Positions 12,251-23,618 of a stretch of DNA of 64,000 nucleotides are shown in pieces. The position numbers and the translations under genes were made by a program. The DNA is from Ectobius pallidus (lineage: Eukaryota > Arthropoda > Insecta > Blattodea > Ectobiidae). The DNA lies in NCBI GenBank assembly GCA_964059195.1, contig CAXKWD010000003.1:195014174-195078173 (forward strand). The letters are read 5' to 3'. Below the pieces are notes generated by a model. The model was not told the DNA's origin and ran no database searches. It saw nothing but the letters and a program-made list of their open reading frames with translations. Numbering within the stretch: the first letter of the stretch is position 1; the number at the start of each line of letters is the position of its first letter.

Positions 12251-15200
12251 ACGAATCATAGCTTAAGTGTGTATTGTCAAAACATTCTCCAACGCGGTGC
12301 TTTGAGATTTTTCTACAACTGCCACGTTGATTAAACTGCATTGTGTATTTCTTTGTAACCACAGAACTGTACGCACGCTTTCAGAATGGGAGGTTGTATA
12401 CCTGCACAAATAAATTTAAAAACTTCTATAGTTTTGTAATTCGTTTAAATAATATCTCTGTAATATAAGACTACTAAGTATTCCTAAAATTTAGTCATGA
12501 AATAAATGACTTTTAATAGACTTATTAAATTGCCCCTTCTTCCCGTAGGCCTATATAATGATTTCTGCATGGTGGTCTAGATATAAATTATAAGAGATAT
12601 TACGATATAATTTTTTCTTGTAGCTAATAGAGATACTGTTTTATATACATTGTATGGCATATAAAATGATGTTACTTCGGAGTACTTACCGATCCCATCT
12701 TGAAACGTCATTAGAGAATATTTTCACGGAACCTGGAATGTGAAAGACATCATGTAGCGTGCTATTATTCCAATCTTTAAATGACCACAAAAATTATATC
12801 TAAGCCTGTTAGATATGTATTCTACAGATTTTTGGCAAATCATACCACTCGAGTTTCCTGTTTATAAATCAGTATTAGAATTCAGTGTAGATCATCCATT
12901 AAAATACTACAAATTAAACCTAGACTCCTTGGTCAGAGTTTAAATATCTTAAAACAGACTCACGAATCCATACCCAAGAAAGTAAGTTATAATTCTATTG
13001 GGAATATTTTATTTACTTGCAACGCGGAATTAACAAGTGTTTAAGCATTTGACTTATCGTGTGTACAGGCCCTACTCTACTTTAATCTCAGATACATATT
13101 AAAAGTTTTAGATGTCCTCACAGTGTTAGCAGGAGAACTCCTAATGGACTATAAATCGATATCTCGTTCTAGCAGATTGAGGTGCCAGAAAAGTGACTCT
13201 CAAATAGGGATGTAGCTCGCCAAACTTCTCCGACAGATAGCGTGGGTGTACTAGCCGGTATGCGCTAGCCGTTCGTCACTTGTTTTTCCAGTTTTCTTCT
13301 GCTGGCTTCATGCTTTTAAATGGCGCTCCAACTTCTCAGTCCGAAAAATATGTTCGTAATTTTATTTTTTTATAGAGGACACGAGGCTACTATACGTACT
13401 TCCTTGTCTACTGGGCCCTTCTAGAATGTTTAAGTGTCAAAAATACGAAAGAAAAATCACAGCAGATAGGCTCTAAATAACACTAAAAAGGAAGGATTAA
13501 CGAACAAATATTGTGAGATATTTCCGATACAGACGACATTATTTTGTACTTGACTTGCAGTAATATGTTATCAATGTATGAATATTGATATGCAGTGCGG
13601 GGATTAGATATTCTTTAATTTTTAAATTAATATTAAATTTGCCGTGAGCATCGAGAAGATGTTATGGGCCATTTAAAAATAGAGTAAATTACAATAAATA
13701 AATTAAAATTACCTAGTAACGCAATGATAATTACAGTACATTGTGTTAGTTTTATACCTTTTGTTAAACTGTATCTTTAGTGCACCTTTATATTTAAAGA
13801 CCACTTCCCTGTTTAATTTATTTAGTTATTTTAGGCCTATTTATTTTACTTTGCTGTATAAATATGTGTATATTAGGCTACTGTAGCCTTCTATTGAATC
13901 TGATATCAAAATATAAATTCTGTGATTTCTAAATAGCCAAGTTAGATTGACGGCCTCGAATAAAAATTGTGACAATAGCGTTGCCAATTTAATAGGCTAC
14001 ATAACTTAACGTATAATAATTATTAAATTCTGCCTTTATATTCTGCTATGTCATGCAATATTTTGTCTCATAACTAGAAATGAAAATCATGTAACGATGG
14101 CCTAGCATAACTTACCAATAGTAAAAGGAATAAGAAAGAATGAGGAATGAAAAGAAGAAAAATAAAGGCCTAATCGATTCCCAAGTTCCCATTTTTTTTA
14201 AACTACGAGGGACAGGAAAGGTAAGTTTTCGTGATGTAAACATATTTTAATATTTTGATTTTGAATAAGTTTTTAATATGACGGTATAGGCTAAATATGC
14301 ATTTGATATAGAAAATAAATAATATTAAAAATGTCTGCGAATACACACCACATAAATCAGTGTTTATCACGTACCTAGGTATATAAATTAGTATTTTACT
14401 GTCTGAACCCTACAGGTATATTCTTTTAGTTACTTTGAATCATACCCAATCGCCAAATTAGCAGTACTGTATATAAATATTCATATCTGCATAACATTTT
14501 GTACGTCGGGAACATAGTAATTAATTAATATATTAATATAGTTAATATTAATATATATAATATATTAATATAGTTAATAGCGGGTATTTCTCACAGTATT
14601 TGTCAGCTTATTCTTCTTTCTTTTCGACTTATATAGCGTCTATCTTTTGCAATTTTTCTTTAAGTTTTTTCACGTAAATATATTCTAGAAGTGTCAAGTA
14701 TACAAAGAAATGCGCCTAGTAGCGTTTTACCCGCTACAAAAAAAAAAGAAAAGTTCGAACGTATTTTTCAGTCTGCTAAGATGAAACGCCATTTAAAAGC
14801 ATGGAACCAGCAGACAACAACTCGAAAAACAAGTGACGAACGGCTAGCGCATACCGGCTAGAGCAGTGGAGACATCTGTTGGTTCTAGTTCGCTACATCC
14901 GTATTCACTGCACAGCCTGCCTTGAACATTTAAGTTATTCTTCTTTCATAATTGTCAGAAGAATGGTGATAACACATAATAGTACATACTTGAGAAACTT
15001 AATTCACTTGAATGACTAGTCTAAAAATATTGAACAAACAGTATGATTCTGAGAACCATTAACGCAACTGATGAAATTTTATGTTTGAATGTTTGGAATA
15101 AATGTCAGCTGTAGCTTCTAACGCGTCAGTGAAGTTGATTGTCTGACGATGTAATCTTGTCAAGTCGGAAAGACAATCACACAATAAACTGCACTCTGCT

Positions 15201-15270
15201 ATGCTAAATTTCGCTCTAATTCCGTTTATGTGTGATTGAACATAATATGGTCAGCAATCGTAAGGTATGC
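12251..15270. repeat. Repeat module B, copy 3 (interrupted by a 1.7-kb element)
   Basis: Module B from the agcttaagtgtgtattgtcaaaac region, with a long insertion at 13206-14902. It shares with copy 4 (22287-23618) the small aagc-attt deletion and the cacttgaatgactag variant, so these two copies are sisters. Module A copy 3 follows directly. Confidence 0.82.
13206..14902. mobile_element. Long-TIR DNA element of unknown superfamily
   Basis: This 1,697-bp insertion disrupts module B where the empty site reads ctcaaattcactg. Only 2 bp (at) are duplicated: 13204-13205 and 14903-14904. The ends are inverted repeats of about 125 bp, imperfect: AGGGATGTAGC on the left and ACGGATGTAGC on the right, then a conserved block containing agccggtatgcgctagccg and later catgcttttaaatggcg. 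The interior is AT-rich with no credible coding frame, so it looks non-autonomous. A 2-bp duplication other than TA does not point to a familiar superfamily. Confidence 0.8.
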
Positions 15271-17382
15271 TAAACTACATTTTCTCAGATCTCCATTTTT
15301 CATAGCTTTGTCAGTAAAATTAACAGGAGACATGTACAGAGTCTACCCAAGCAGGCCGTAAACTTACCATCCATTTCGTGTCACAGCACTACTTAAATAG
15401 CCTTAGGTAGCCTTTTTTAAAGAGTGAATTTAGCAACCAAATGCGGCGTAAGAAGTTTGGTCTTAATGTGACCATGCCAGGGGCGGATCCAGAGAGACAT
15501 TTGGGGGGGGGGGGGGAACCAAAGTAGAGAGGGAAGTTTTTACTCATAAAAATTAATTAATCCCAGTATACAGTTGAAATCAAATGAACAATTCGGCAAT
15601 TTATTACAAATGTATTTCAAAATAATGAATGTCGTTGCTTTAATTTAAGTATTTGGGTTATGTTGTCTTTACAAAATTCATTAGAAGGCTGACCATTTGC
15701 ATAATCTGTGCTTAATGTTACAAATTTTGGGGGAGGAAATTTCCCCCATTTCCTCCCCCGTGGATCCGCCCCTGGACCATGCCAAGAACATCTTGCTCTT
15801 GGGGATTCATGTGAAAATGTAGTAGGAAATCCAGAAAGAATGACATTAAAATTTGAAACACAAAATCATTTCACTAAAAACTCATAGATTATTCCGAAGT
15901 CCATATAAGGGGGTTCTCTCGTCTGAATTCACGTTACATCTAGCTTGTGTATTTGAGCCCACTAGTGGATTGTTTTCTGAACATTCCTTCCTTCCAGTCA
16001 ATTTTCATTGAGAGGACCTAAAAATAAACATAGTTGTGTTATTATTACAAACTGAGTAATCACTTTTATGAATTCCATTACTGATACAACAAGACTGTAT
16101 AATTGACTTGTTCGTAGGAACAAGTAATATATGTATTAACAAGCTACTCTATCCGGCGATGTTTTGTAATTTTTCTGTCCCGGCAAGCATCACGCCACTT
16201 CGATATGTTTTGTACTAAATGTGCAAATATAACTTATTCGGCATGTTAGCACAAAATACTTTCGTTCATGGGAACTACGGTTGTCGGAGCATATTGACAA
16301 ATATTTCGTCGGCAAGACGAGAAGCAGATCAAACAAGAAATATGCATTCTGTACGAAAATAAAAATAGGTGCTACTCAGCTTATAATATTTAGACATCAC
16401 ACACGTCCATTCCTCATAACGTCTGTTCCAAACCTGTAGATAAATCATATTCTTGTTAGTACAAAAATTGTAGGAGAGTGACATATACTCGTTGCTAGGC
16501 AAAGGAGAATTTTTTTTTTCAATGTGTGAAAAAAGGATCTAAGGAACAGAGATGCATAAAGACCTTGTGATGTTGACATCCCAAACAATTTTAAACGTAT
16601 TTATCGCCCTTCATTAGGGTTCTTTGATCGCTTGTATCCAGCGTTTACTTTGTTACATCTTGAAACTCCCTTCTATAACCAATGAAGCCACTATTTATTA
16701 TTTGCAGCAAGGTATTCATTTTTATCTCATAATTGGATTACATAGTTTCTAAAAAAACACTACTTCTGTAGTCACATTGATAGGAAGTGCATGTAAATGC
16801 GATTTATACGAGGATTTAACACTAGAAAGTAAGAAATATGTACGATTTACTATTGTGTTGTAATCTATTAGTGACCTAAGGCAATACCGAGAAGGCAGAC
16901 TACTTATGCGCTTTCCGATGCGCGATTGAGATCGCTGCGCGTTTATCATGATGATTAAACATAACGTAATGGATGGAGGTGTCATTCGACTTTCAGCTTG
17001 CGGTGCGTCTGGGTCGTTTCGTACGGTGCTAGTTCATTTTTACACAATTAGACTCATTTTTACATATTTTAGGCAGTGATTTTAAATATTTCTTCAGTTA
17101 TAAAATGGCGCCATCTAATTTCTACGACGTCCTTCTCAAGTAGACGCTTTACATATTACATTCTATACGACACTGCAGACAAATAGGGTCTTCACCACGT
17201 GTGTGCGCTTGCCCTGGAAGGTGGTACACGTGTTCCATTCATCTTTTTTAAGGATTTCACGTTATTCTGGTGACAAGACATTGTAGTGAAGAAACTTATA
17301 AGATACTATTTCACTGGCTATAAGGCGTAAGCTGAGACCATATGTTACGTTATGTAGGGAGGCAGTCCTAACCTAACACAGA
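15271..17382. repeat. Repeat module A, copy 3
   Basis: The most complete recent copy of module A: it continues past the point where copies 2 and 4 switch to LINE sequence (ctcaagtagacgctttacat) and ends at aacctaacacaga. A 297-bp hAT element is inserted at 15478. Confidence 0.85.
15478..15774. mobile_element. hAT-type MITE
   Basis: A 297-bp insertion in module A flanked by the 8-bp repeat gaccatgc (15470-15477 and 15775-15782), present once in the other copies. Terminal inverted repeats are CAGGGGCGGATCCA and TGGATCCGCCCCTG, a common hAT-MITE terminus. Poly-G and poly-C tracts lie just inside the ends. There is no coding capacity. Confidence 0.93.
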
Positions 17383-17851
17383 ATGGGAACCTTTTGCGTG
17401 CAGTTAAAAATTTGTCCACAAGAGCGCAGCAGGGTCAGAGGAGGTCCTGCCATCTCGTTCTGCCATATGCTTATGCGTATCAATAGATGTGAATAATGTT
17501 GGCTTTCCTATAAAAATTGGCGGTTAATAACGTTTAAGTTATATTCCAGAAATCAGATACCTATATTCTGCCTAGGAGAGTGTGAGATCACCAGAAGAAG
17601 TATTGATTTATTAAAAGAATTAAAGAATTAATGTCTGTCTGAAGTAATAATTGGTTGTAATTATTACGTTGAAAAGAACCCGTGGGGTTTGTCAGCAAAA
17701 ACAGGAACAATAATTATTTTGCAGTGGCATGGACATGTGTAGCTTAGTGACAAATAATTCAAAATATTAAAGTTATTCCTGTATATCGCGATGACATTTG
17801 TATTCGTTAAATGGTGAAGAAATAATTCAAATTTTATGAAACATTTAAAAC
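17383..17851. other. Unassigned spacer
   Basis: No gene or familiar repeat seen. Module A ends at its left border and the direct repeat of the palindromic insertion begins at its right border. Confidence 0.4.
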
Positions 17852-17864
17852 TTGTTGTACAGTA

Positions 17865-18082
17865 GAGTGAAGTTTTCTCGGGCAGTCAGCCAGGTGGTTT
17901 CGTCAATTAAACCCGACGTTTCGGAGGCCAACGCTGCCTCCATCTTCAAAGGCGTTCAACGCCTTTGAAGATGGAGGCAGCGTTGGCCTCCGAAACGTCG
18001 GGTTTAATTGACGAAACCACCTGGCTGACTGCCCGAGAAAACTTCACTCAGCTTCTGCGCCAGGAAAACCTCAGATCCTACA
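17865..18082. mobile_element. Palindromic retroelement-like insertion carrying hammerhead-like motifs
   Basis: This 218-bp insertion is flanked by a 13-bp direct repeat, ttgttgtacagta, at 17852-17864 and 18083-18095. From its first base it is a perfect inverted repeat: arms 17865-17956 and 17958-18049 (92 bp each, one-base centre), followed by 33 bp of single-copy sequence. Each arm contains a hammerhead-like string, on the plus strand in the right arm and the minus strand in the left. Target duplications of this length fit retrotransposition, and Penelope-like elements and retrozymes are known to carry hammerheads. It encodes no protein, so it would depend on a partner element. Confidence 0.65.
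17965..17999 (+). ncRNA. Hammerhead-like motif in the right palindrome arm
   Basis: Core box TTGAAGA (17965-17971; the consensus is CTGANGA, so the first C is T), one unpaired base (T17972), stem II GGAGGC/GCCTCC (17973-17978 with 17986-17991), GAAA (17992-17995), the self-complementary CG and then TC (17998-17999). The layout, including the single unpaired base before stem II, is the same as at 9834 and 36936. The changed first core base would be expected to impair cleavage. A mirror copy lies on the minus strand in the left arm. Confidence 0.45.
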
Positions 18083-18580
18083 TTGTTGTACAGTACTTCA
18101 CAAAGAAAACATCCCATCTTCTTTAGATTTATAACCATAGTCGTAAATATGTTTAAAAACATTCTTTATACTGTAAATCATTTTTAAAAAGTAATTTAGG
18201 TTCATGGTTGTTTGCTTTCACAATAGATTCAAGATTCAAGATTTTTATTCATTATTTGGCTGTTACAATAACAAGCATTAACTTCGTCAACATATAAGAT
18301 AATAATCACACATGAATTTACAAATTGTACATTAATTAAACTACTATTTCTACACAAATATACACATGATCAATAAAATTTTAACTTTATGCAGTGTATA
18401 CTAATATGAATACATAATAAAAGTGTTTTCAGTATAAATAATATTACTCATGTAATACATTGGTCAATGTTTAAAAACAAATAATCACATGTCATCAATT
18501 ATTATATACAATTTATACAAAATACCCATTTACAATTATGGTTACTTTGAGTGAACTAGCTGCAATAGAGTCAGTATTAC

Positions 18581-20083
18581 TTATGTAATATATTGGTCAA
18601 AATTTATTGAAAAGAAACTGTCTACTTTTGTTTTATTCCTAGTGTTATGATTGTGGAATTCACTATTTTTCTCAAAAAGGTTTTCGTTGGAATGAGTGTA
18701 GACAAGAATGGACAGAATGTAAATAGATGGTAAAGTCATGATGTTCAGTCTTTTGAAAAGAGGCTTACAATGAGCTCTCCAGCTTATATTACATATGATT
18801 CTAACTGCCTTCTTTTGTAAGAGGAATAGTTTGGGGGATTGTGAGCTATTACCCCAGAGAATAATACCATAAGTTAGAAAAGAGTGGATTTGAGCATAGT
18901 AAACCTTTAGAAGAGCATCGGTATCGACAGTTTCCTTTAGCCTGCGCAGCAAGTAGATTCCTTTGCTAAGTTTGGATACTGTATAGTCAATGTGATCCTC
19001 CCATGTCAGACCCTTGTCAAGTATTATACCCAAAAATTTTAGTTTACTTTTCCTGAAATCAATGTCAGTAGTATTTCTAAAGTTAAAGATAATATCACAT
19101 ATTTTGCTTAGATTCAAAGATAACTTATTTGCCGAACACCAGTCACTTAGTACTGAGGAGCTATTAATTAAGCAACTCTCTAATGTTTCTGAACTAGGAG
19201 AGGATATTTTGAGGCCAAAATCGTCAGCAAACATATACCCATCTAATCCTGCTCCATCTATATTGCTTGGAAGATCATTAATATATACATTAAATAAGAT
19301 AGGTCCAAGTATGGATCCTTGCGGGACTCCTTGCTGAATAAGTTTACCTTGTGAAAAGTAACCATCTTTGTATACAAACTGATTTCTATTTAAGAGATAG
19401 GATTTTATTAGCTTTACAGATCCTTGATCCAAACCATAAAATATCAACTTTTTGCACAATAATTCATGCTGCACTGTGTCGAAGGCCTTACTCATGTCGT
19501 ATGATCTAAAACTAACAAGGCAACCACCTTCCAAGTCATTCATAACATTATCTACTAAACTGAGAACAGCATCAACTGTACTACGTTTGGGCCTAAATCC
19601 AAATTGCTTCATTGAAAATATTTTATGCTGTTCAAAGTAACTAGACAATTGGGAATGAATAAGAGATTCGAATAGTTTTGAAATTATGGGTACAATTGAT
19701 ATAGGCCTGTAGTTGGATGGAGTTTCCTTGCAACCTTTCTTATAAATTGGTATAGCTTTAACTTTTTTTAATTCATCAGGAAAGACCTTAAAATTGTATT
19801 TTTTATCTATAAACAGTGCCGTACCCCCATGTAGCCTGTTCGGTCTGTTATACATTGCTGCTACTTGATAGCCTGGTATGATTACATTGCAGCTTCCCTC
19901 ACTGGATACCCAATGCTCAGCTATTGCAATTATATTGGCATTATTATTTACACTTAGTAGACTGACATAGTCAATTTTGTTTACAAGACCTTGTGTATTC
20001 CAAAATATTACATTAATAGGCTGAAGGTTAGTATTGGTCGTTTTGCTGGGCCTATTCAGGATTGTTTCTGTACCCCTAAAAAA
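18581..20083 (-). CDS. LINE ORF2: endonuclease N-terminus fused to reverse transcriptase (internal deletion)
   Basis: An uninterrupted frame of about 500 codons, against roughly 900 or more in full CR1 ORF2 proteins. Upstream of the first internal ATG (19855) the same frame reads VIFWNTQGLVNKIDYVSLL and IIAIAEHWV, the start of an APE-type endonuclease, then GGTALFIDKKYNFKV, where it jumps to FPDELKKVKAIPIYKKG of the RT fingers. RT motifs follow: NYRPISIVP, KQFGFRPKRST, DMSKAFDTVQH, VPQGSILGPILF and YMFADDFGLK (catalytic ADD), then the thumb and a C-terminal region with RAHCKPLFKRLNIM. The nuclease SDH active site is gone. No ATG opens the frame near 20083, so translation may be coupled to the end of ORF1. 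Confidence 0.88.
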   Translation of the reverse strand, partial: FFRGTETILNRPSKTTNTNLQPINVIFWNTQGLVNKIDYVSLLSVNNNANIIAIAEHWVSSEGSCNVIIPGYQVAAMYNRPNRLHGGTALFIDKKYNFKVFPDELKKVKAIPIYKKGCKETPSNYRPISIVPIISKLFESLIHSQLSSYFEQHKIFSMKQFGFRPKRSTVDAVLSLVDNVMNDLEGGCLVSFRSYDMSKAFDTVQHELLCKKLIFYGLDQGSVKLIKSYLLNRNQFVYKDGYFSQGKLIQQGVPQGSILGPILFNVYINDLPSNIDGAGLDGYMFADDFGLKISSPSSETLESCLINSSSVLSDWCSANKLSLNLSKICDIIFNFRNTTDIDFRKSKLKFLGIILDKGLTWEDHIDYTVSKLSKGIYLLRRLKETVDTDALLKVYYAQIHSFLTYGIILWGNSSQSPKLFLLQKKAVRIICNISWRAHCKPLFKRLNIMTLPSIYILSILVYTHSNENLFEKNSEFHNHNTRNKTKVDSFFSINFDQYIT

Positions 20084-21078
20084 TCATAAGGCACATCTTG
20101 TAGGGGAATTACTGGTAGGCAAGATGTACACTGGTTCCTAAGATATTCATTGACATTCTCAACAATTTTTTGGCCTACAAATGTTTTGCCCAAGTAGTTA
20201 AGATGAAGGCCTTGCCTAGTGTGAAATCTTTTACCAAGTTTGCTTATATTTACAAATTTACATTTCTTAAAATACTTACAAAGTCTTTCAATTGATGCAT
20301 TCACTTCCTGTACATGTTTATTTACACATGATGTCGCAGTTAAATCATGTCGAAATGGTACCGAGAATATCAACACATTCGACCCATGTAGTTCTCGTAG
20401 TCTTTTCCTAAGCGAAGTCAACAGTTCATTTCGATTATTTCTTGCTACGTCATTTGTCCCCGCAAGTATTACTGTGAAGTCATCGACGGATTCAAGTTGT
20501 TTCTGTTTAGGAATCATTGACGTCACCTCTTCGAAACCTGCCCCAGGTTTAATAATCGAAGTTATCTTGTGGTGGCTCCTATTCTTTACCTCTTTGTAGA
20601 CATGTATGCCTTGACTATCGGCATACAAATTTATTCTGATTGGCTTCACATGCTGGCTTGGTAGTTCAATATTGTCTGTAGGTATACTTATTTGTTCTGA
20701 GTGCTTACTAGGCCTAGGCCTACTTGAAGTCTGCTCTTCGTCTTTATCTATTTCTTCTGATGGTCCTTCATGTTCAAGTATTTCTTCATTGTTTTGCGTG
20801 CTAAGTAGCTCATATTTGTTGCTTAACGCTGGGAAGTCATTCTGGTTCTTTAAGCTGAGTCTAGGCCTACAAGTATTTCTCGTTTTAGTTATTTCCCATC
20901 GTCCTTCAGGAATAGTTGGTGGTCGAGTAGTATCAGCTAATTTAAGAATGGCTTGACTACTTATACTATCCATCTGCTCCTTTAGTCTTTTATTTTCTTC
21001 GGCCAACATTTTCATGTCGATCTGAAGCAAATTAATTATTTCCATCAATGATTTTTCACTATTTTCCATCTGCTTCAC
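20056..21078 (-). CDS. LINE ORF1 with coiled coil and SGNH esterase domain
   Basis: A 340-residue protein. Residues about 5-40 form a coiled coil (MENSEKSLMEIINLLQ then LAEENKRLKEQMDSI). A low-complexity acidic linker follows. From about residue 150 it shows the blocks of an SGNH/GDSL hydrolase: INLYADSQG (nucleophile Ser), KPGAGFEEV (Gly block), VILAGTNDVARN (Asn block) and RQGLHLNYLGK (catalytic His). Esterase-type ORF1 proteins are known from CR1/L2-clade LINEs, where they bind membranes and nucleic acid and help mobility. All four blocks appear intact, so this protein might be functional even though ORF2 is not. Confidence 0.88.
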   Translation of the reverse strand: MKQMENSEKSLMEIINLLQIDMKMLAEENKRLKEQMDSISSQAILKLADTTRPPTIPEGRWEITKTRNTCRPRLSLKNQNDFPALSNKYELLSTQNNEEILEHEGPSEEIDKDEEQTSSRPRPSKHSEQISIPTDNIELPSQHVKPIRINLYADSQGIHVYKEVKNRSHHKITSIIKPGAGFEEVTSMIPKQKQLESVDDFTVILAGTNDVARNNRNELLTSLRKRLRELHGSNVLIFSVPFRHDLTATSCVNKHVQEVNASIERLCKYFKKCKFVNISKLGKRFHTRQGLHLNYLGKTFVGQKIVENVNEYLRNQCTSCLPVIPLQDVPYDFLGVQKQS

Positions 21079-21100
21079 CTGTTCACAAACACTACTTGAT

Positions 21101-22286
21101 GCAACTGTTTTGTTCAGTACACACTTGTGAATATATTCTGAATATATTTCAGCTTTCGGTTATGAATTTACTGTGTGGTAAACAGATCCTAGTATTTGAT
21201 TAATATAACACAGTAGTTATAGAAAGTAAAGAACTTGGATATAAATGTGTAAATATTTTGTTCCTATTATCATTAATATTTTATAAATAAATTTAGGTTA
21301 CGTTTGCTTGCTTCTAATCCTTTAGACGCTTACGAATAAGACATGCTCCAGAATTATAGCTGTCATTGAGTGTTTATGTGGAAAATAAATACAAATAATA
21401 GTATTTGAATAGTGTATCATATTAGTAGTAGAATGTTCTTTTCATGAAATCAACGTAATTTGAAAGAAGCTGGAATGTCAAAATAAGGTAATAAGGGAAT
21501 GGTTTTCTTGTGGTTATTACTATAGGCCTAAATACGTAATATTTTTAACGTAAACGCCCATCCATAATGTAGGTTCATACTTTTTGTTTTAGAATTATAT
21601 TGCATAAATTTCAGAATTATGGCTCGCAGGGAATTGTTATTCATCGTACTGGGTTCTCATATGCTAATAAGTCAAAATACTATGTTCTCTTCGATTCGAG
21701 TTAAAATATCTACGTGCATCGGAATTCCAGTTCTAATATAGTGTTTTAATATCATTAATGTGCATTATAAAAGTGAGTTGTATATAATAACAGTATAGTT
21801 GATTTATTTATCTTTTTATTTTTTATTTTTTTGTATTTAAGAGGGAAAAAATAGCCAGTGCCAATTGCCAGTATAGAAAGGAAAAATATGCTTTGACGTC
21901 TTCTTTATAATATTTTTTTTTAATATTTAATTTACAAGAACCACCAATGCCTGCAAGAATAATTTAGTTCTGCAAGTGTTTCAATTTTACGATTTGTTTT
22001 AATTTTTAAATGAAAAAACTTACATATTCCGTTTAAACAAAATATTCATAATTTTATTATACAAATTATAATAAACGTGAAACAGAAATATGGGAATTTT
22101 TGTTACGAAGTTAATAAATTAAGTAAGTTGTATTTATCGAATGTTGTCCATACCTTTTTAAGAAGTAATTTTGTATCATAGTTTGAAAGAGAATAAATGG
22201 TTGAGTTTCCTGCTGGGCGAACTTCCTGTTTATAGCAACAGTACATATGTGAATCTTGTCCATTTGATGAAGATATTGGAAACATG
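21101..22286. other. LINE 5' region and unassigned spacer
   Basis: AT-rich sequence upstream of LINE ORF1. Part is presumably the LINE 5' untranslated region, but the border is not marked by a recognisable target duplication. No supported gene; open frames at 22103-22408 overlap the start of module B and show no family features. Confidence 0.4.
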
Positions 22287-23618
22287 AACGCCGTAAACGA
22301 ATCATAGCTTAAGTGTGTATTGTCAAAACATTCTCCAACGCGGTGCTTTGAGATTTTTCTACAACTGCCACGTTGATTAAACTGCATTGTGTATTTCTTT
22401 GTAACCACAGAACTGTACGCACGCTTTCAGAATGGGAGGTTATTTACCTGCACAAATAAATTGAAAAAAACTGCTATAGTTTTGTAATTCGTTTAAATAA
22501 TATCTCTGTAATATAAGACTACTAAGTATTCCTAAAATTTAGTCATGAAATAAATGACTTTTGATAGACTTATTCAATTGCCCCTTCTTCCCGTAGGCCT
22601 ATATAATGATTTCTGCATGGTGGTCTAGATATAAATTATAAGAGATATTACGATATAATTTTTTCTTGTAGCTAATAGAGATACTGTTTTATATACATTG
22701 TATGGCATATAAAATAATGTTACTTCGGAGTACTTACCGAACCCATCTTGAAACGTCATTACAGGATATTTTCACGGAACCTGGAATGTGAAAGACATCA
22801 TGTAGCGTGCTATTATTCCAATCTTTAAATGACCACAAAAATTATACCTAAGCCTGTTAGATATGTATTCTACATATTTTTGGCAAATCATACCACTCGA
22901 GTTTCCTGTTTATAAATCAGTATTAGAATTCAGTCTAGATCATCCATTAAAATACTACAAATTAAACCTAGACTCCTTGGTCAGAGTTTAAATATCTTAA
23001 AACAGACTCACGAATCCATACCCAAGAAAGTAAGTTATAATTCTATTGGGAATATTTTATTTACTTGCAACGCGGGATTAACAAGTGTTTAAGCATTTGA
23101 CTTATCGTGTGTACAGGCCCTACTCTACTTTAATCTCAGATACATATTAAAAGTTTTAGATGTCCTCACAGTGTTAGCAGGAGAACTCCTAATGGACTAT
23201 AAATCGATATCTCGTTCTAGCAGATTGAGGTGCCAGAAAAGTGACTCTCAAATTCACTGCACAGCCTGCCTTGAACATTTAAGTTATTCTTCTTTCATAA
23301 TTGTCAGAAGAATGGTGATAACACATAATAGCACATACTTGAGAAACTTAATTCACTTGAATGACTAGTCTAAAAATATTGAACAAACAGTATGATTCTG
23401 AGAACCATTAACGCAACTGATGAAATTTTATGTTTGAATGTTTGGAATAATGTCAGCTGTAGCTTCCAACGCGTCAGTGAAGTTGATTGTCTGACGATGT
23501 AATCTTGTCAAGTCGGAAAAACAATCACACAATAAACTACACTCTGCTATGCTAAATTTCGCTCTAATTCCGTTTATGTGTGATTGAACATAATATGGTC
23601 AGCAATCGTAAGGTATGC
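22287..23618. repeat. Repeat module B, copy 4
   Basis: Uninterrupted module B leading into module A copy 4. It serves as the empty site for the 13206-14902 element (ctcaaattcactgcac near 23248) and shares diagnostic small differences with copy 3. Confidence 0.85.

Larger units (their letters stand above)
18226..21100 (-). mobile_element. CR1-like LINE, internally deleted
   Basis: A two-ORF non-LTR retrotransposon on the minus strand. The 3' end lies at about 18226, where gattcaagattcaag gives a short direct repeat like those ending CR1/L2-clade LINEs. ORF2 (18581-20083) overlaps the end of ORF1 (20056-21078) by 28 bp. The 5' end is not visible; the 21100 boundary is approximate. Both frames lack stops, so this copy is young, but ORF2 has lost most of its endonuclease and the N-terminal part of RT. 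Confidence 0.82.

Noticed and set aside
18581..21078. Host esterase or RT gene
   Set aside because: Order, overlap and motifs are those of a CR1-like LINE, not a host gene.
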